Shown here piece after piece: positions 17,627 to 27,017 of a DNA stretch of 64,000 nt (position 1 is the stretch's first letter; each line of letters begins with the position of its first letter). The position numbers and the translations under genes were made by a program. Under the pieces are notes generated by a model. The model was not told the DNA's origin. It saw nothing but the letters and a program-made list of their open reading frames with translations, and searched no databases. Source of the DNA: Pyxidicoccus sp. MSG2 (GTDB taxonomy: Bacteria; Myxococcota; Myxococcia; Myxococcales; Myxococcaceae); contig NZ_JAPNKC010000001.1 of the NCBI RefSeq assembly GCF_026626705.1, positions 12,773,001-12,837,000 of the forward strand, in the 5' to 3' direction.

Positions 17627-18265
17627 ATGACCGCTCACACCCCTGATGCAGCCCCACCGCCGGAGCTGGAGTCCGCTGTTCGCATCCGCGCGCACAAGCA
17701 GTTCTTCCGCCGAACCCTCCAGGCCTTCGACGAACAGGACGCCGACTTCCAGCCCCGCCCGGGGATGCTGAGCGTGGTGGGCCACGTCCACCATGTCACC
17801 GCGGGGTTGGAGCTGTTCCTCGCGGGCGTCTTCCCGGCCATGGAGCGCTTCAAGGGGCGGGAGTGGAAGAGCCGCCGGGGCGAGGGACAGGCCTGGCTCG
17901 GGCTGGGCCCGGGATTCACCAGCATGGAGTGGACGAAGGTCTCCAACGACAACCTGTCGGGTGGAAGCGACACGGAGAGCCCGCTGGCCTTCGCGCTCCG
18001 CGCCTTCGACGAGACGATGGACCTGGCCGCGGAGCTGTATGGCCAGCTCACCCGGGAGGAGCAGCTGCTACCGCTTCCGGAGAACCCCATCCGCCTCAGG
18101 ACCCCACAGGAGGCGCTGGAAATCATGATTGACCACACGGCGCACCACCGCGGCGCCCTCGCGCAGTACGCGCGCCTGCTCGACCGGGAGCCCAAGATTC
18201 CCTACTTCGAGATGAGCGAGGCCATGCACGAGGCCCAGCTCCTCGCCGGCGGACACGCGCCCTGA
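17627..18265 (+). CDS. DinB-family putative metal-dependent protein
   Basis: This 212-residue protein is predicted to be a four-helix bundle of the DinB/YfiT type. Candidate metal ligands are a histidine in GHVHHVTAG (53-56) and H170/H174 in IDHTAHHRGALAQY, the usual three-His arrangement. Members act as thiol transferases or hydrolases with divalent metal, but the function of most is unknown. I chose ATG 17627, which follows GGAAG; a longer frame from 17492 adds residues that do not look like the family. Confidence 0.78.
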   Translation: MTAHTPDAAPPPELESAVRIRAHKQFFRRTLQAFDEQDADFQPRPGMLSVVGHVHHVTAGLELFLAGVFPAMERFKGREWKSRRGEGQAWLGLGPGFTSMEWTKVSNDNLSGGSDTESPLAFALRAFDETMDLAAELYGQLTREEQLLPLPENPIRLRTPQEALEIMIDHTAHHRGALAQYARLLDREPKIPYFEMSEAMHEAQLLAGGHAP

Positions 18266-18459
18266 CCGAGACTGTCCCAGGGCGTGTGACCTGCCACGCT
18301 ACACGAAGGGCCATTCTGTAGCCTGTCCCGCTACAGCGGACCTGTCGCAACGGGCCTCTCCGTCTCCAGGTGCCTGTGATTACACGCCAGGACATCCTGG
18401 CATTCCCGGTGCAGCCCGAATGAGGGCAGTCCCCTCGCGGTACCATCTCGGACGGTGTC

Positions 18460-19080
18460 ATGAAGACCCAATCCCTCAAGGTCGTTGGATTCGTCGCGGC
18501 AATGCTGTTCGCCTCATCGGCGTTCGCCGGTGAGAACACGCGGCTCGGGACGTATCTGGCCCGTGCGGACATCCAGCAGCCGGCCTCCGCCCCGCAGTGC
18601 TCCGACCCCAAGGCCCAACTGATTGAGGCTGCCGACAAGGCCGGCGTGAAGCTCAACGTCGAGCAGATCGTCACCGCCAGCTCCGAGGACGTCAACTTCG
18701 TGGGCACGAGCATCCAGGGGTTCGAGCAGGTTCCGGCGACCGACCTCCCCAAGGGTGTGGATGCCGGCTTCGTCTACCTGGACGCCCCCCGGAGCGGCAT
18801 CCCCGCCGGCTTCTACCGGCTGAACGCGCACGCCGATGAAAAGGACATCCAGAAGGGGACCTACCAGGGCACCGTCGGCCTCATCGGCGCGGACGGCAAG
18901 GAAGTCACCCGGCTGGCCGCCACCATGGAGACGTCCTCGTTGTCGGTCCCCAACCCGCTGCCCTACGCGCGCACGCGCCTCGAGACCCGCATCGGGACCC
19001 ATAATCCCGAGCGGCAGGACATCATCATCATCATCATCCACTGCCCGAACGGGACGACCATCATCATCGTCATCTGGTAG
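18460..19080 (+). CDS. Secreted protein with an isoleucine-rich C-terminal tail
   Basis: I do not recognise a family in this 206-residue protein. It has a clear Sec signal peptide (cleavage after SAFA, residue 23). The middle is soluble, predicted beta-rich, with one cysteine (APQCSD). The last 20 residues are extraordinary: six isoleucines in a row, HCPNGTT, then IIIVIW. The six isoleucines come from six ATC codons (19021-19038). The tail is too short and too near the end for an ordinary membrane protein but could insert in a membrane or aggregate. No operon partner is evident. Confidence 0.7.
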   Translation: MKTQSLKVVGFVAAMLFASSAFAGENTRLGTYLARADIQQPASAPQCSDPKAQLIEAADKAGVKLNVEQIVTASSEDVNFVGTSIQGFEQVPATDLPKGVDAGFVYLDAPRSGIPAGFYRLNAHADEKDIQKGTYQGTVGLIGADGKEVTRLAATMETSSLSVPNPLPYARTRLETRIGTHNPERQDIIIIIIHCPNGTTIIIVIW

Positions 19081-19300
19081 GCGACGCCTGAGCGGCCGCC
19101 TTCGCGCGGCCCCTCTCGACGTCACCTGACCGGCCAGCGCGCCGGGCGGAAATGGGGCTCGGGACCTTCGAGGTGCATCCTCGGGGTTCCGGGCCCCTTG
19201 TCGTTTCCAGGTCCAACCGTAGGCATTGGAGCCCGAGAGGAGTGCGATTGTTGAGGGTGCGGGCTCGGGCTAGAAACCTCCGAGGAGTCAGGAGGAGTCC
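19081..19300. other. Intergenic region
   Basis: This 220-bp gap precedes the flavoenzyme gene. I see a ribosome binding site (GAGGAG just before 19301) but no clear promoter boxes and no gene. Confidence 0.3.
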
Positions 19301-20749
19301 ATGTCGAGTCGAGTCGTCTCCCGGAGGACGTTGCTCCAAGGTGCGTTGGCCGCAGTGGCATTCAATCCCATGAGCCGAAGCTGGGCCTCCACGATGGAGG
19401 CTGGCGCGGTCCCCCTGCCACCACTGGATGGCGAGCTGCTGATGGACGCGGCGTCGCGGACCGCGGCGGCGGAGGACTTCGGTCACATCATCCACCGCAC
19501 GCCGTGGGCGGTGCTCGTCCCCGGCTCGGTGAAGGACATCGTGGCCATGGTCCGCTTCGCGCGGCGCCAGGGCCTGAAGATTGCCGCCGCTCGGGGCCTC
19601 GGTGAGAGCCACAGCACCTTCGGCCAGTCCCAGGTGGCGGCGGGCATCGTCATCGACATGTCCACGCTGTCCACCATCCACGAGATTTGCGAGGACAGTG
19701 CCTGGGTGGATGCGGGCGTCCGGTGGCACGAGCTGCTGCAGGCCTCGCTTCCCTCCGGCAGGAGCCCGCCGGTGTTCACCGACTACATCGAGCTGAGCAT
19801 CGGTGGGACGCTGTCGGCGGGAGGCATCGGCGGGCAGGCGTTTCGCCACGGCCTCCAGGTGGACAACGTGCTGGAGCTGGACGTCGTCACGGGCCGGGGT
19901 GAGCTCGTGCGGTGCTCACGCTGGCGTGAGCGGCCCCTGTTCGACGCCGTGCGCTCGGGCCTGGGCCAGTTCGGCATCATCGTGCGAGCCCGGGTGCGGC
20001 TCGTCGACGTGCCGCCCCGTGCGCGGACGTACACCGCCCTGTACAACGACCTCCACCGCTTCATGGAGGACCAGCGGATGCTCATCGACGACGGTCGCTT
20101 CGACTACGTCGAGGGCTTCGCCGTCACCTCCAACGGAGGCCGGGCGTATCAGCTCGAGGTGGTGAAGTACTTCACTCCGGGCTCGGAGCCGAACGATGCG
20201 CGGCTGCTCGCGGGCCTGGGCTTCCAGCCCGGGACGCTCCAGGTGAACGACGGCAGCTACTTCGACTTCGTCAACCGGCTCGCGCCGCTGATCGAGCTGC
20301 TCAAGCAGCTCGGCATCTGGGGCTTCCCCCACCCGTGGCTGGACATGTTCGTCCCCGCCCGGGCCGCGGAGGCCTTCATCCAGGAGATCCTCGCCCAGAC
20401 CACCGAGGCGGACATGGGTCAGGGGCCCATCATCATCTACCCCTTCCGCTCCTCCGAGCTGACCACGCCCTTCCTGCGCACGCCCACGGACCGGCACGTC
20501 TTCCTCTTCTCGCTGCTGCGCACCGCCATTCCCCCGACGCTGGAGAATGTCGCGTCCCTGCTGCAGAAGAACCGCGCCATCTTCGACCGGCTCACCGCCA
20601 TTGGCGGGAAGATCTACCCCGTCGATGCCGTGCCCTTGAGCCCCGCCGACTGGCGCCGCCACTTCCACCCCTACTGGGAGCGCTTCGAGCACGCGAAGCG
20701 GCGCTACGACCCGGACCGCATCCTCACGCCGGGCCAGGGCATCTTCTGA
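19301..20749 (+). CDS. Tat-exported cytokinin-dehydrogenase-like FAD oxidoreductase
   Basis: This 482-residue flavoenzyme belongs to the VAO/p-cresol methylhydroxylase superfamily and resembles plant cytokinin oxidase/dehydrogenases along its length. A twin-arginine signal is present (SRRTLLQGALAAVAF). H104 in SHSTFGQ matches the histidine that carries FAD covalently in CKX. The segment TDYIELSIGGTLSAGG with GGQAFRHG matches the catalytic loop, and D161 aligns with the CKX catalytic aspartate. LDVVTGRGELVRCS, GLGQFGII and HPWLDMFVP are also CKX hallmarks. It should act in the periplasm or outside, removing side chains from N6-substituted adenines or oxidising a related amine or alcohol. The substrate is inferred. 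The gene stands alone. Confidence 0.85.
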   Translation: MSSRVVSRRTLLQGALAAVAFNPMSRSWASTMEAGAVPLPPLDGELLMDAASRTAAAEDFGHIIHRTPWAVLVPGSVKDIVAMVRFARRQGLKIAAARGLGESHSTFGQSQVAAGIVIDMSTLSTIHEICEDSAWVDAGVRWHELLQASLPSGRSPPVFTDYIELSIGGTLSAGGIGGQAFRHGLQVDNVLELDVVTGRGELVRCSRWRERPLFDAVRSGLGQFGIIVRARVRLVDVPPRARTYTALYNDLHRFMEDQRMLIDDGRFDYVEGFAVTSNGGRAYQLEVVKYFTPGSEPNDARLLAGLGFQPGTLQVNDGSYFDFVNRLAPLIELLKQLGIWGFPHPWLDMFVPARAAEAFIQEILAQTTEADMGQGPIIIYPFRSSELTTPFLRTPTDRHVFLFSLLRTAIPPTLENVASLLQKNRAIFDRLTAIGGKIYPVDAVPLSPADWRRHFHPYWERFEHAKRRYDPDRILTPGQGIF

Positions 20750-20760
20750 TCGCAGCCCCC

Positions 20761-20791
20761 TGAAGGGGCCCGGTGAAGCCGAGCCCCTTCA
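20761..20791. terminator. Bidirectional hairpin between convergent genes
   Basis: TGAAGGGGC (20761-20769) pairs exactly with GCCCCTTCA (20783-20791). The right arm includes the stop codon of the minus-strand lipoprotein gene. It could end both convergent transcripts; there is no long U-tract. Confidence 0.5.
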
Positions 20792-21937
20792 CTTCTGGAT
20801 CTTCACTTCCTCGTAGTCGTCGGGATTCAGGCCGAGGCCGCGCAAGGCGTCCAGGTCCATGCGCGTGTCGCCGCCGATGTATGTGTGATCCCGCTTGTGC
20901 ATGAAGTACCGCTGGTAGCTGTTGTCGACCTGGAACGTCTTGCCGCTCGCGCCGACCACCGTGTTCTCGTCATTGATGTAGTTCAGGAAGTTGCGGTGTT
21001 GGGCGTCGCCAGCGGCCATGCGGTCGTAATACCCCTTCATGCTGGCGTCACCCTGCTGCTGGATGGCCTCCATCCGCTGCTGGTGTCGCTGGGCGCTCTG
21101 CTGGATGGCTGCCATGTTCCGGTGGTGTTGGGCGGTCATCTGCCGCCCGAACTCCTGGATCTGTGCCATGCGCGCCTGGTGCTTCTGGTTCTGCTCCGCC
21201 TGCCAGGCAGGGTTTGCCTGATAGGAGCGCCCCATGGCTTCGATCATCGGGATGTATTGCTTCGGGTCGCCCGAGGTGGTGATTCCCGTGACGGTGACAA
21301 TCCAGAACGGCCCGCTGTCGGTCGTCGTTCCCATCAGCAGCGCGTTCATGGGACGGCCGCCATCCGTGTAGCTGAAGGCCACCTGCACGGCGGTCGCATG
21401 CACACGGTGCCCCGCCTCGGCGAACCGCTTCTGGAGCTTCTGCTCTCCTTCGGCATCCACCTCGGTCGAGACGAGCTTGAAGTCCGACAGCTTGCCGAAC
21501 TTCCGCTTCACGTAGGCGGGGAAGTATTCCGTGGCGGGTACGAACGGCTCGATCTTCATCCGGGGATGGACCCGGGCCATGTCGTAGTGGATGGGTGTCG
21601 CCGCGGCCGGACTCCAGTACTGGGGGAGGCTCGGATCGCCACTGAAGATGAGGACGCTTCCATCCGGGCTGACCGTATTGACCACGATGCTGTGGATGTC
21701 GAACACCCGGGCCGAGTAGGTCCGGTTGTGCCAGCCCTTCGGCATTCCCATCGTGAAGGCGTTCTCGACCGGGTCGCGCATCATCACGAGGTCGGTGGTG
21801 GGCGGCGTGCTTTGCGGAGCGGTCTTCATGGCGGGCTTCTTCGGGTCGCTCCCCCCGACTGGAGCGGCCTCATTGGGTTTGGAGCAGGCAGTCGTCAGGG
21901 CGAGCGCGAGGACGGCGAGATGACTGCTCGAACGCAT
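20789..21937 (-). CDS. Putative lipoprotein with Gln/His-rich coiled coil
   Basis: This 382-residue protein has a lipoprotein-type N-terminus (hydrophobic segment then ALTTAC, acylated C18). The central 150-residue part (ENAFTMGMPKGW onward) resembles a folded periplasmic domain found in conserved hypothetical proteins. It is followed by a strongly charged, Gln/His-rich helix (about 250-320; QNQKHQARMAQIQEFGRQM and similar), likely a coiled coil. The C-terminal end contains IGGDTRMDLDALRGLGLNPDDYEEV. I do not know a function. The minus-strand frame is open far upstream through the SulP gene, but ATG 21937 is the natural start. Confidence 0.75.
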   Translation of the reverse strand: MRSSSHLAVLALALTTACSKPNEAAPVGGSDPKKPAMKTAPQSTPPTTDLVMMRDPVENAFTMGMPKGWHNRTYSARVFDIHSIVVNTVSPDGSVLIFSGDPSLPQYWSPAAATPIHYDMARVHPRMKIEPFVPATEYFPAYVKRKFGKLSDFKLVSTEVDAEGEQKLQKRFAEAGHRVHATAVQVAFSYTDGGRPMNALLMGTTTDSGPFWIVTVTGITTSGDPKQYIPMIEAMGRSYQANPAWQAEQNQKHQARMAQIQEFGRQMTAQHHRNMAAIQQSAQRHQQRMEAIQQQGDASMKGYYDRMAAGDAQHRNFLNYINDENTVVGASGKTFQVDNSYQRYFMHKRDHTYIGGDTRMDLDALRGLGLNPDDYEEVKIQK

Positions 21938-22059
21938 GGCATGGACTCCTTGAAAGTCATTTAATCCTACCGCCGGCAACGAGGGAACCTCTGGCGTGGG
22001 TGCCGTCCGATATCCTGGCGCTGAGATACCTCTACAGCTGCTGAGCGCGGCGGCCCCCA

Positions 22060-23820
22060 TCAATGCACGGCGGGAGGCGTCGGCGAGACGCCTCCATGCG
22101 GCTGTCCCGCTGCCCCGGCCCGAAGCTCCAGGAAGCTCCGCACCGCCGCTCCCACGGTCGGGTGGAGGTTCTCCCTTCCAATCCGCTCCCCCAGCCCCGT
22201 GCGCCTCAACATCCGGCGCATCGGGGCACGGGCCTCGGCGATGCCCAGCACCACGCCCTCCTCCTCGAACTCCCTCCGCAGCTTCTCCAGCCCCTCCGCC
22301 GCGGTGACGTCGAGGTCGAACACGGCCGACGCATCCAGCACGAACCACCGCACCGGCGTTTGAGCCCCCGCCACCAGCGCGCGGGCCTCCTCCCTCAAGT
22401 GCCGCGCATTCGCGAAGAAGATCGGCGCGTCGAAGCGATAGATGACCAGCCCCGGAACCGTCTCCGCATCCTCGTGCCGCTCGATGTCGTGGTAGCCCGG
22501 CACCCCTTCCCTCGTGCCGAGCACCGCGTCGTGCGGCCGGGCCGCCCGGCGGATGAGGTCGCCCAGCGCCAGCGCCACCGCGACGAGGATGCCCTGCAGG
22601 ATGCCCAGCACCAGCACCCCCACCATCGTCACCACCGCGAGCACCGCCTCCACCGGCCGGACGCGCCACAGGTCCACGATGGACCGCACCTCCATCAGGT
22701 ACACGGCGGCCACCATGACGATGGCCCCCAGCGTCACCATGGGGAGGTTGCGCAGCAGCGGCGTCAGGAACAACGCGAAGACGAGCACCACCACCGACGC
22801 CATCACCCCCACCCACTGCGTCTTTCCCCCCATGGACGCATTGACCGCCGAGCGCGAGTCGCTCCCCGTGACGGGGAACCCCTGAGTGAAGGCCGTGGCG
22901 AAGTTCGCGACGGCCTGCCCGATGAACTCCTGATTGGAATCCAGCGGGTAGCGGAACTTGTCCGCGTAGATGCGTCCGGTGAGCACCGAGCTGGCGTAGT
23001 TGACGAGCGCCAGACTGAAGGCCGCTGGCAGCAGCGCGCGTACGTCTCCGAACTGGACGGAAGGCAGTCCGAAGCCAGGCGGCGCCGCGGACAGCTCGCC
23101 CACCACCTTGACGCCTCCGTGCGCCAGTTGGAACAGCTGACCCGCCAGCGTGGTCAGGACCACCAGGATGAGCGGGCCGGGCGCTCTCGGAAGGAAGCGC
23201 CGCAGCAGCACCAGCACTCCGATGATGCCCACGCCGAGCAGCAGCGTGGGCAGATGGGCCCGCTGCACGTTCGCGCCCACCTCGTACACCTGACCGGCGA
23301 AGTCGTCCGCCTTGCGCTCCAGCCCGAAGAGCCGCGCCAGCTGGCTGCCGATGATGATCAGCGCCGCACCGTTGATGTAGCCGAGCAGAATCGGCCGGGA
23401 CAGGAAGTCCGCGAGCGCGCCCGCCTTCAGCAAGCCCCCCACGAGGCTCAGCACGCCCACCATCAGCGCGAGCAGCGCCATCAGTGACGCATAACGCGCG
23501 GGGTCCGCCCCCGCCGCCAACGGGGCCACGGCCGCCGCGGCGAGGATGGCCGCCCCCGCCTCGGGCCCGATGATGAGGTGCCGCGAGGGCCCGAACAGCG
23601 CGTAGGCCAGCATCCCCGCGATGCCCGCGTAGAGCCCCGCCGCCGGGCGCACGCCGACAATCTGCGCGTAGGCGAGCCCCTGGGGGATGAGCATCGCGCC
23701 AATGGTGAGCGCGGACAGCAGGTCCGCCCGGAACCACCGGCCCGAGTAGCCCTCCGCCAGCCGCAGCCCGGGCACCCCGCGCCGCACCGCCTGCCACATC
23801 TTCGCCGCCGACAGCTTCAT
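22060..23820 (-). CDS. SulP-family anion transporter with STAS domain
   Basis: This 586-residue inner-membrane protein is a SLC26/SulP transporter, the family that moves sulfate, bicarbonate or dicarboxylates. The transmembrane core (about 25-430) carries the SulP pattern IPQGLAYAQIVGVRPAAGLYAG and the later GFPVTGSDSRSAVN. The cytoplasmic STAS domain (about 450-570) includes WFVLDASAVFDLDVTAAEGL. I chose ATG 23820 after a GGGGG site; the open frame further upstream is not SulP-like. A second SulP gene lies 15 kb away. Which anion it carries cannot be read from sequence. Confidence 0.92.
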   Translation of the reverse strand: MKLSAAKMWQAVRRGVPGLRLAEGYSGRWFRADLLSALTIGAMLIPQGLAYAQIVGVRPAAGLYAGIAGMLAYALFGPSRHLIIGPEAGAAILAAAAVAPLAAGADPARYASLMALLALMVGVLSLVGGLLKAGALADFLSRPILLGYINGAALIIIGSQLARLFGLERKADDFAGQVYEVGANVQRAHLPTLLLGVGIIGVLVLLRRFLPRAPGPLILVVLTTLAGQLFQLAHGGVKVVGELSAAPPGFGLPSVQFGDVRALLPAAFSLALVNYASSVLTGRIYADKFRYPLDSNQEFIGQAVANFATAFTQGFPVTGSDSRSAVNASMGGKTQWVGVMASVVVLVFALFLTPLLRNLPMVTLGAIVMVAAVYLMEVRSIVDLWRVRPVEAVLAVVTMVGVLVLGILQGILVAVALALGDLIRRAARPHDAVLGTREGVPGYHDIERHEDAETVPGLVIYRFDAPIFFANARHLREEARALVAGAQTPVRWFVLDASAVFDLDVTAAEGLEKLRREFEEEGVVLGIAEARAPMRRMLRRTGLGERIGRENLHPTVGAAVRSFLELRAGAAGQPHGGVSPTPPAVH

Positions 23821-24113
23821 CGCCCCCACCACGCCCACGCCTACTGGCGGGCCATCGCCATGCGGAAGTTCTTCATGGTGACCTGTCGTCCTGCGTGCCA
23901 CAGCCTGCGTTGCTGGGAAGCTAGGCTGCCCGCGACTCCAGGCCAGTGCCCCACGGGAGTGACCCCGCACAGGCTTCAGGACGCTTCCACGGATGCGGCG
24001 ATGGTCCACTGACGGCGAGCCCCCGAGGGCAGGACGGAGGTCCGGGCCGTGACGAACAGCACCGCTCCCCGTCCAGTGGCCACCGTGGAAAGGCTCTCCC
24101 AGGTTGGAAGCCC
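23821..24113. other. Divergent intergenic region
   Basis: This 293-bp gap lies between the SulP and barrel-protein starts. No coding sequence is convincing; promoters for both genes must be here. Confidence 0.3.
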
Positions 24114-25163
24114 ATGAAACCGACGACCGTGGGGCTGCTCCTGCTGCTGAGCGCGGCACTTCCTGAAAACGCGTCCGCCGCTGAAGCGCCCGAGTGCCAT
24201 ACCGCTGCTGACAGCCGGAAGCTGGGCGGACACACCTTCCAGTTCCCCATCCTCCAGCAGAGCGCTTTCGTGACGACGAACGTGGGCCTCCGCGAGGGCC
24301 TTGCGCGCTACGACGTGCCGGACCTGCCCATCGGCAGTGTGGGCGCGACGGACGTGCTGCTCACGGGCGTCCAGCAGACGCTGGACCTGAGCTTCTCCAT
24401 CACGGACTGGCTGGGCGTGGCGGGCTTCGCTCGAGGCACCATCATCACCGGTGCGAACGCGCGCTCCCTGCTGGTGGACGGCGCGTCGGTGGAGCTGATC
24501 GGCCAGGCGGGCGCCATCGTGCGCGTGTGGCGCAACGAGCGCAGCGGGACGCAGGTCTCCGTGCGCGGCAACTTCGGCTACCAGAACGGCAAGGAGGTCA
24601 CCGTCCTCCCGCTCGTCACCAGCGTCCTGAACTCGCCGGGGCTGACGCTCGAGGAGCTGATCCTGGGCAATCTGGGCCGGTTCCTCCTCGTGCCCGCGAC
24701 GGAGACCTCGGTGAACGGCGGCGCGTACCTGGCCCAGTCCTTCAGCCGTACGTTCTCACTCCAGGCCTCCGCGAATGGCGAGTACGCGTGGCGAGAGCGG
24801 AATCCCTTCGACTCGGAGGCCGGCGACCGCCTCACCCAGAAGACCCACGCGGCGCGCGTCAACCTCGGGGCCGCGCTCACCGCGGACTTCGCGCCCCACG
24901 GGGTCCCCGTGGCCGTCATGGGTGAGTACCTGTTCACCACCGGGCAGGAGACCGAGGCGCGCCTGCCCGACAGGACCTTGAAGTCGAGCACCGTCGCGCT
25001 CGGCGTCTACTACTCCGGCCGGCCCAACCTGCAGGTCGGCCTGGGCGCCGTGACGACCCTGAATGCCGCTCCCCGCATCGGATTCGACGCGGATGGCAAC
25101 CCGCTCGAGTCCGACACGCCCACGCTCAGCTACGGCCAGCTCATCCTCCGCTACATCTGGTGA
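24114..25163 (+). CDS. Putative outer-membrane beta-barrel protein
   Basis: This 349-residue exported protein has a signal peptide of about 27 residues (ENASAA). The rest alternates polar and hydrophobic residues in beta-strand style. It ends in LILRYIW, and a C-terminal aromatic is the usual signal for outer-membrane insertion. No known substrate family is recognisable. The stop codon overlaps the GTG start of the next gene by 4 bases (GTGA), so the two products are probably made together. Confidence 0.7.
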   Translation: MKPTTVGLLLLLSAALPENASAAEAPECHTAADSRKLGGHTFQFPILQQSAFVTTNVGLREGLARYDVPDLPIGSVGATDVLLTGVQQTLDLSFSITDWLGVAGFARGTIITGANARSLLVDGASVELIGQAGAIVRVWRNERSGTQVSVRGNFGYQNGKEVTVLPLVTSVLNSPGLTLEELILGNLGRFLLVPATETSVNGGAYLAQSFSRTFSLQASANGEYAWRERNPFDSEAGDRLTQKTHAARVNLGAALTADFAPHGVPVAVMGEYLFTTGQETEARLPDRTLKSSTVALGVYYSGRPNLQVGLGAVTTLNAAPRIGFDADGNPLESDTPTLSYGQLILRYIW

Positions 25164-26956
25164 GCCCCCGCGCGCGCGGGCGGCGGTGGCCGCGCGTCCT
25201 CGCCTGGGCGCTGGGCGCGGCGCTGCTCCTGGAGGGGCTGCTCAACCTCGCGCTCAACACGCCGCTCGTCCCGGCGCTCATCCACCGCGTCACGCCGCGC
25301 ACGAAACTGGGATGGCGCCTGGCCTGGTGGCCATGGCCGGGCCAGCTCCATGCCCGCGACTTCTTCCTGGAGCAGCGTGACGCGCACGTGCGCTGGCGCG
25401 TCGAGGCGGATGAAGTGGAGGCGAAGCTGTCCCTGGCCGCCCTCTTCCGCCGCCAGGTCGCGGCCGAGGGAGGCCGGGCCCGGGGAGTGCGCGCGCGGGT
25501 GGAGCCCCTGCCGCCCGAGGAGCGCACTCCGCCGAGGCCCCCCAAGCCCCATCCGTGGCAGGTGGTGCTGCGCGGCCTGGAGGTCCGGGACGCACGCGAG
25601 CTGGCCTTCGGCACCACGCGCTATGTCGGGCCCGCGGACGCACGAGGCAGCGTGCACATCGTCGCCGGCCAGCGGCTCACGGTGGAGGCAGGGCAGTTGC
25701 ATCTGGAGCGAGGCTTCGTGGAGGTCCAGGGTCAGCGGGCCGCGCGGCTGTACATGCTGTCCACCGACTTCTCGCTCGAGGCCACCCGGCGGAGCCCCGA
25801 AGAGGGCTGGGACGTCCTCGGCGGGCTGAGCGGTCGGCTCCAGGCGAAGGCGGACCTGGTGCCACTGGACTGGCTCGAGACGCACCTGTCCCCGCACGGA
25901 CAGGTAGGCCTCCACGGCGGTGCCGGCACGCTCGAAGTGGACCTGCGCGTCCAGCAGGGCCTGCTGGAGCCGGGCAGCTTCCTGGAGGGCACCGGTGCAC
26001 CGCTGCACCTGCGGCTCGGGCCCGCGCACGTGCGGACCTCATGGCACGTGAGCGGCACCGTGGAGGGGGATGCTGACGCCGCACCACGAGGCCGGCTGAA
26101 GCTCGCCTTCTCCTCCGTCCGGATGGAGGGCCCTCATGCGCGGTTGCTGGAGCTGCCCGAGGTGGCGCTCACCTTCCATGCGGAGCCGCGCCTGGGGCTC
26201 CCGTCGCCGGCCGTCCAGCATGAGCTGCGCGTGGCACCCAGCAAGCCGGTGGACCTGCGGATGCTCAACGCCTGGACGGGTGAGGCGTTCCGGGTGGACT
26301 CCGGCAACGTCACCCTGAAGGCCACGGGCCACGGTGACTCCGAGCACGACCGCAGGTCGATGCGCCTCACGCTGGACACCGACCTGGTCGAGGCCCGGAC
26401 CGGCGACAACCGGTGGCTCGGGCGCGCCTCCGTGGAGCTCGACACGCGAAGGCTCGCGTTGCATGGCAGGGCCGTGGGGCTGGATGGGACGATGCTGCGG
26501 CTGAGCCAGGTGTCCGCGGACCTGGACACCGCGAAGGTGCGCGGGTGGAGCGGCACCTTCTCCCTCCCCCACGCCACGCTGACGTTGGCTCCTCCGGGAC
26601 TGGAGGCCCGGTTCTCCTCCAGCTTCTCCACCGCGGCCCCCATCGTCGCGGTGCTCTCCAGCCACGAGAAGCTGCCCCGCTTCCTCACCCCGCTGCTCGC
26701 GGCGCGGGACCTCGAGGTCTCCGGACAGGTGCTGATGGGCCCTCCGGGCATCCAGGTGAGGGAGCTGCGCATCAAGGACGAGAACCTGGAGCTCGAGGGC
26801 CGGATGGACCTGTCCCGTGGCGCCACCCACGCCCTGGTGCTGGCCACGATGGACGGCATCACCGGCGCCGTGGAGGTGACGCCCGAGGACACCCACGTCC
26901 AGCTCGGGGATGCGCGGCACTGGTACGAGGAGCGGCTGGCGAAGCCGTCCCCCTGA
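25160..26956 (+). CDS. AsmA/DUF748-like periplasmic protein
   Basis: This 598-residue protein has one N-terminal membrane anchor (about 12-34, VLAWALGAALLLEGLL) and a long periplasmic region of repeating beta-strands. Segments such as LHARDFFLEQ, QVVLRGLEVRDA and VRELRIKDENLELEGRM are typical of AsmA-like/DUF748 proteins. Members are thought to form a hydrophobic groove that bridges the envelope and carries lipids. It starts at GTG 25160 inside the stop of the upstream barrel gene, which suggests joint work at the outer membrane. The exact subfamily is uncertain. Confidence 0.65.
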   Translation: MSPRARGRRWPRVLAWALGAALLLEGLLNLALNTPLVPALIHRVTPRTKLGWRLAWWPWPGQLHARDFFLEQRDAHVRWRVEADEVEAKLSLAALFRRQVAAEGGRARGVRARVEPLPPEERTPPRPPKPHPWQVVLRGLEVRDARELAFGTTRYVGPADARGSVHIVAGQRLTVEAGQLHLERGFVEVQGQRAARLYMLSTDFSLEATRRSPEEGWDVLGGLSGRLQAKADLVPLDWLETHLSPHGQVGLHGGAGTLEVDLRVQQGLLEPGSFLEGTGAPLHLRLGPAHVRTSWHVSGTVEGDADAAPRGRLKLAFSSVRMEGPHARLLELPEVALTFHAEPRLGLPSPAVQHELRVAPSKPVDLRMLNAWTGEAFRVDSGNVTLKATGHGDSEHDRRSMRLTLDTDLVEARTGDNRWLGRASVELDTRRLALHGRAVGLDGTMLRLSQVSADLDTAKVRGWSGTFSLPHATLTLAPPGLEARFSSSFSTAAPIVAVLSSHEKLPRFLTPLLAARDLEVSGQVLMGPPGIQVRELRIKDENLELEGRMDLSRGATHALVLATMDGITGAVEVTPEDTHVQLGDARHWYEERLAKPSP

Positions 26957-27017
26957 AGCACCCGGCCCACTTTGCCCGAGCACCATGGCTCCGACGTGGC
27001 GCTCGTGAGCCGCGAGG

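Noticed and set aside
21938-23797. N-terminal extension of the 20789 lipoprotein frame to over 1000 codons
   Set aside because: The extension is antisense-frame noise over the SulP gene. A lipoprotein signal begins at 21937.
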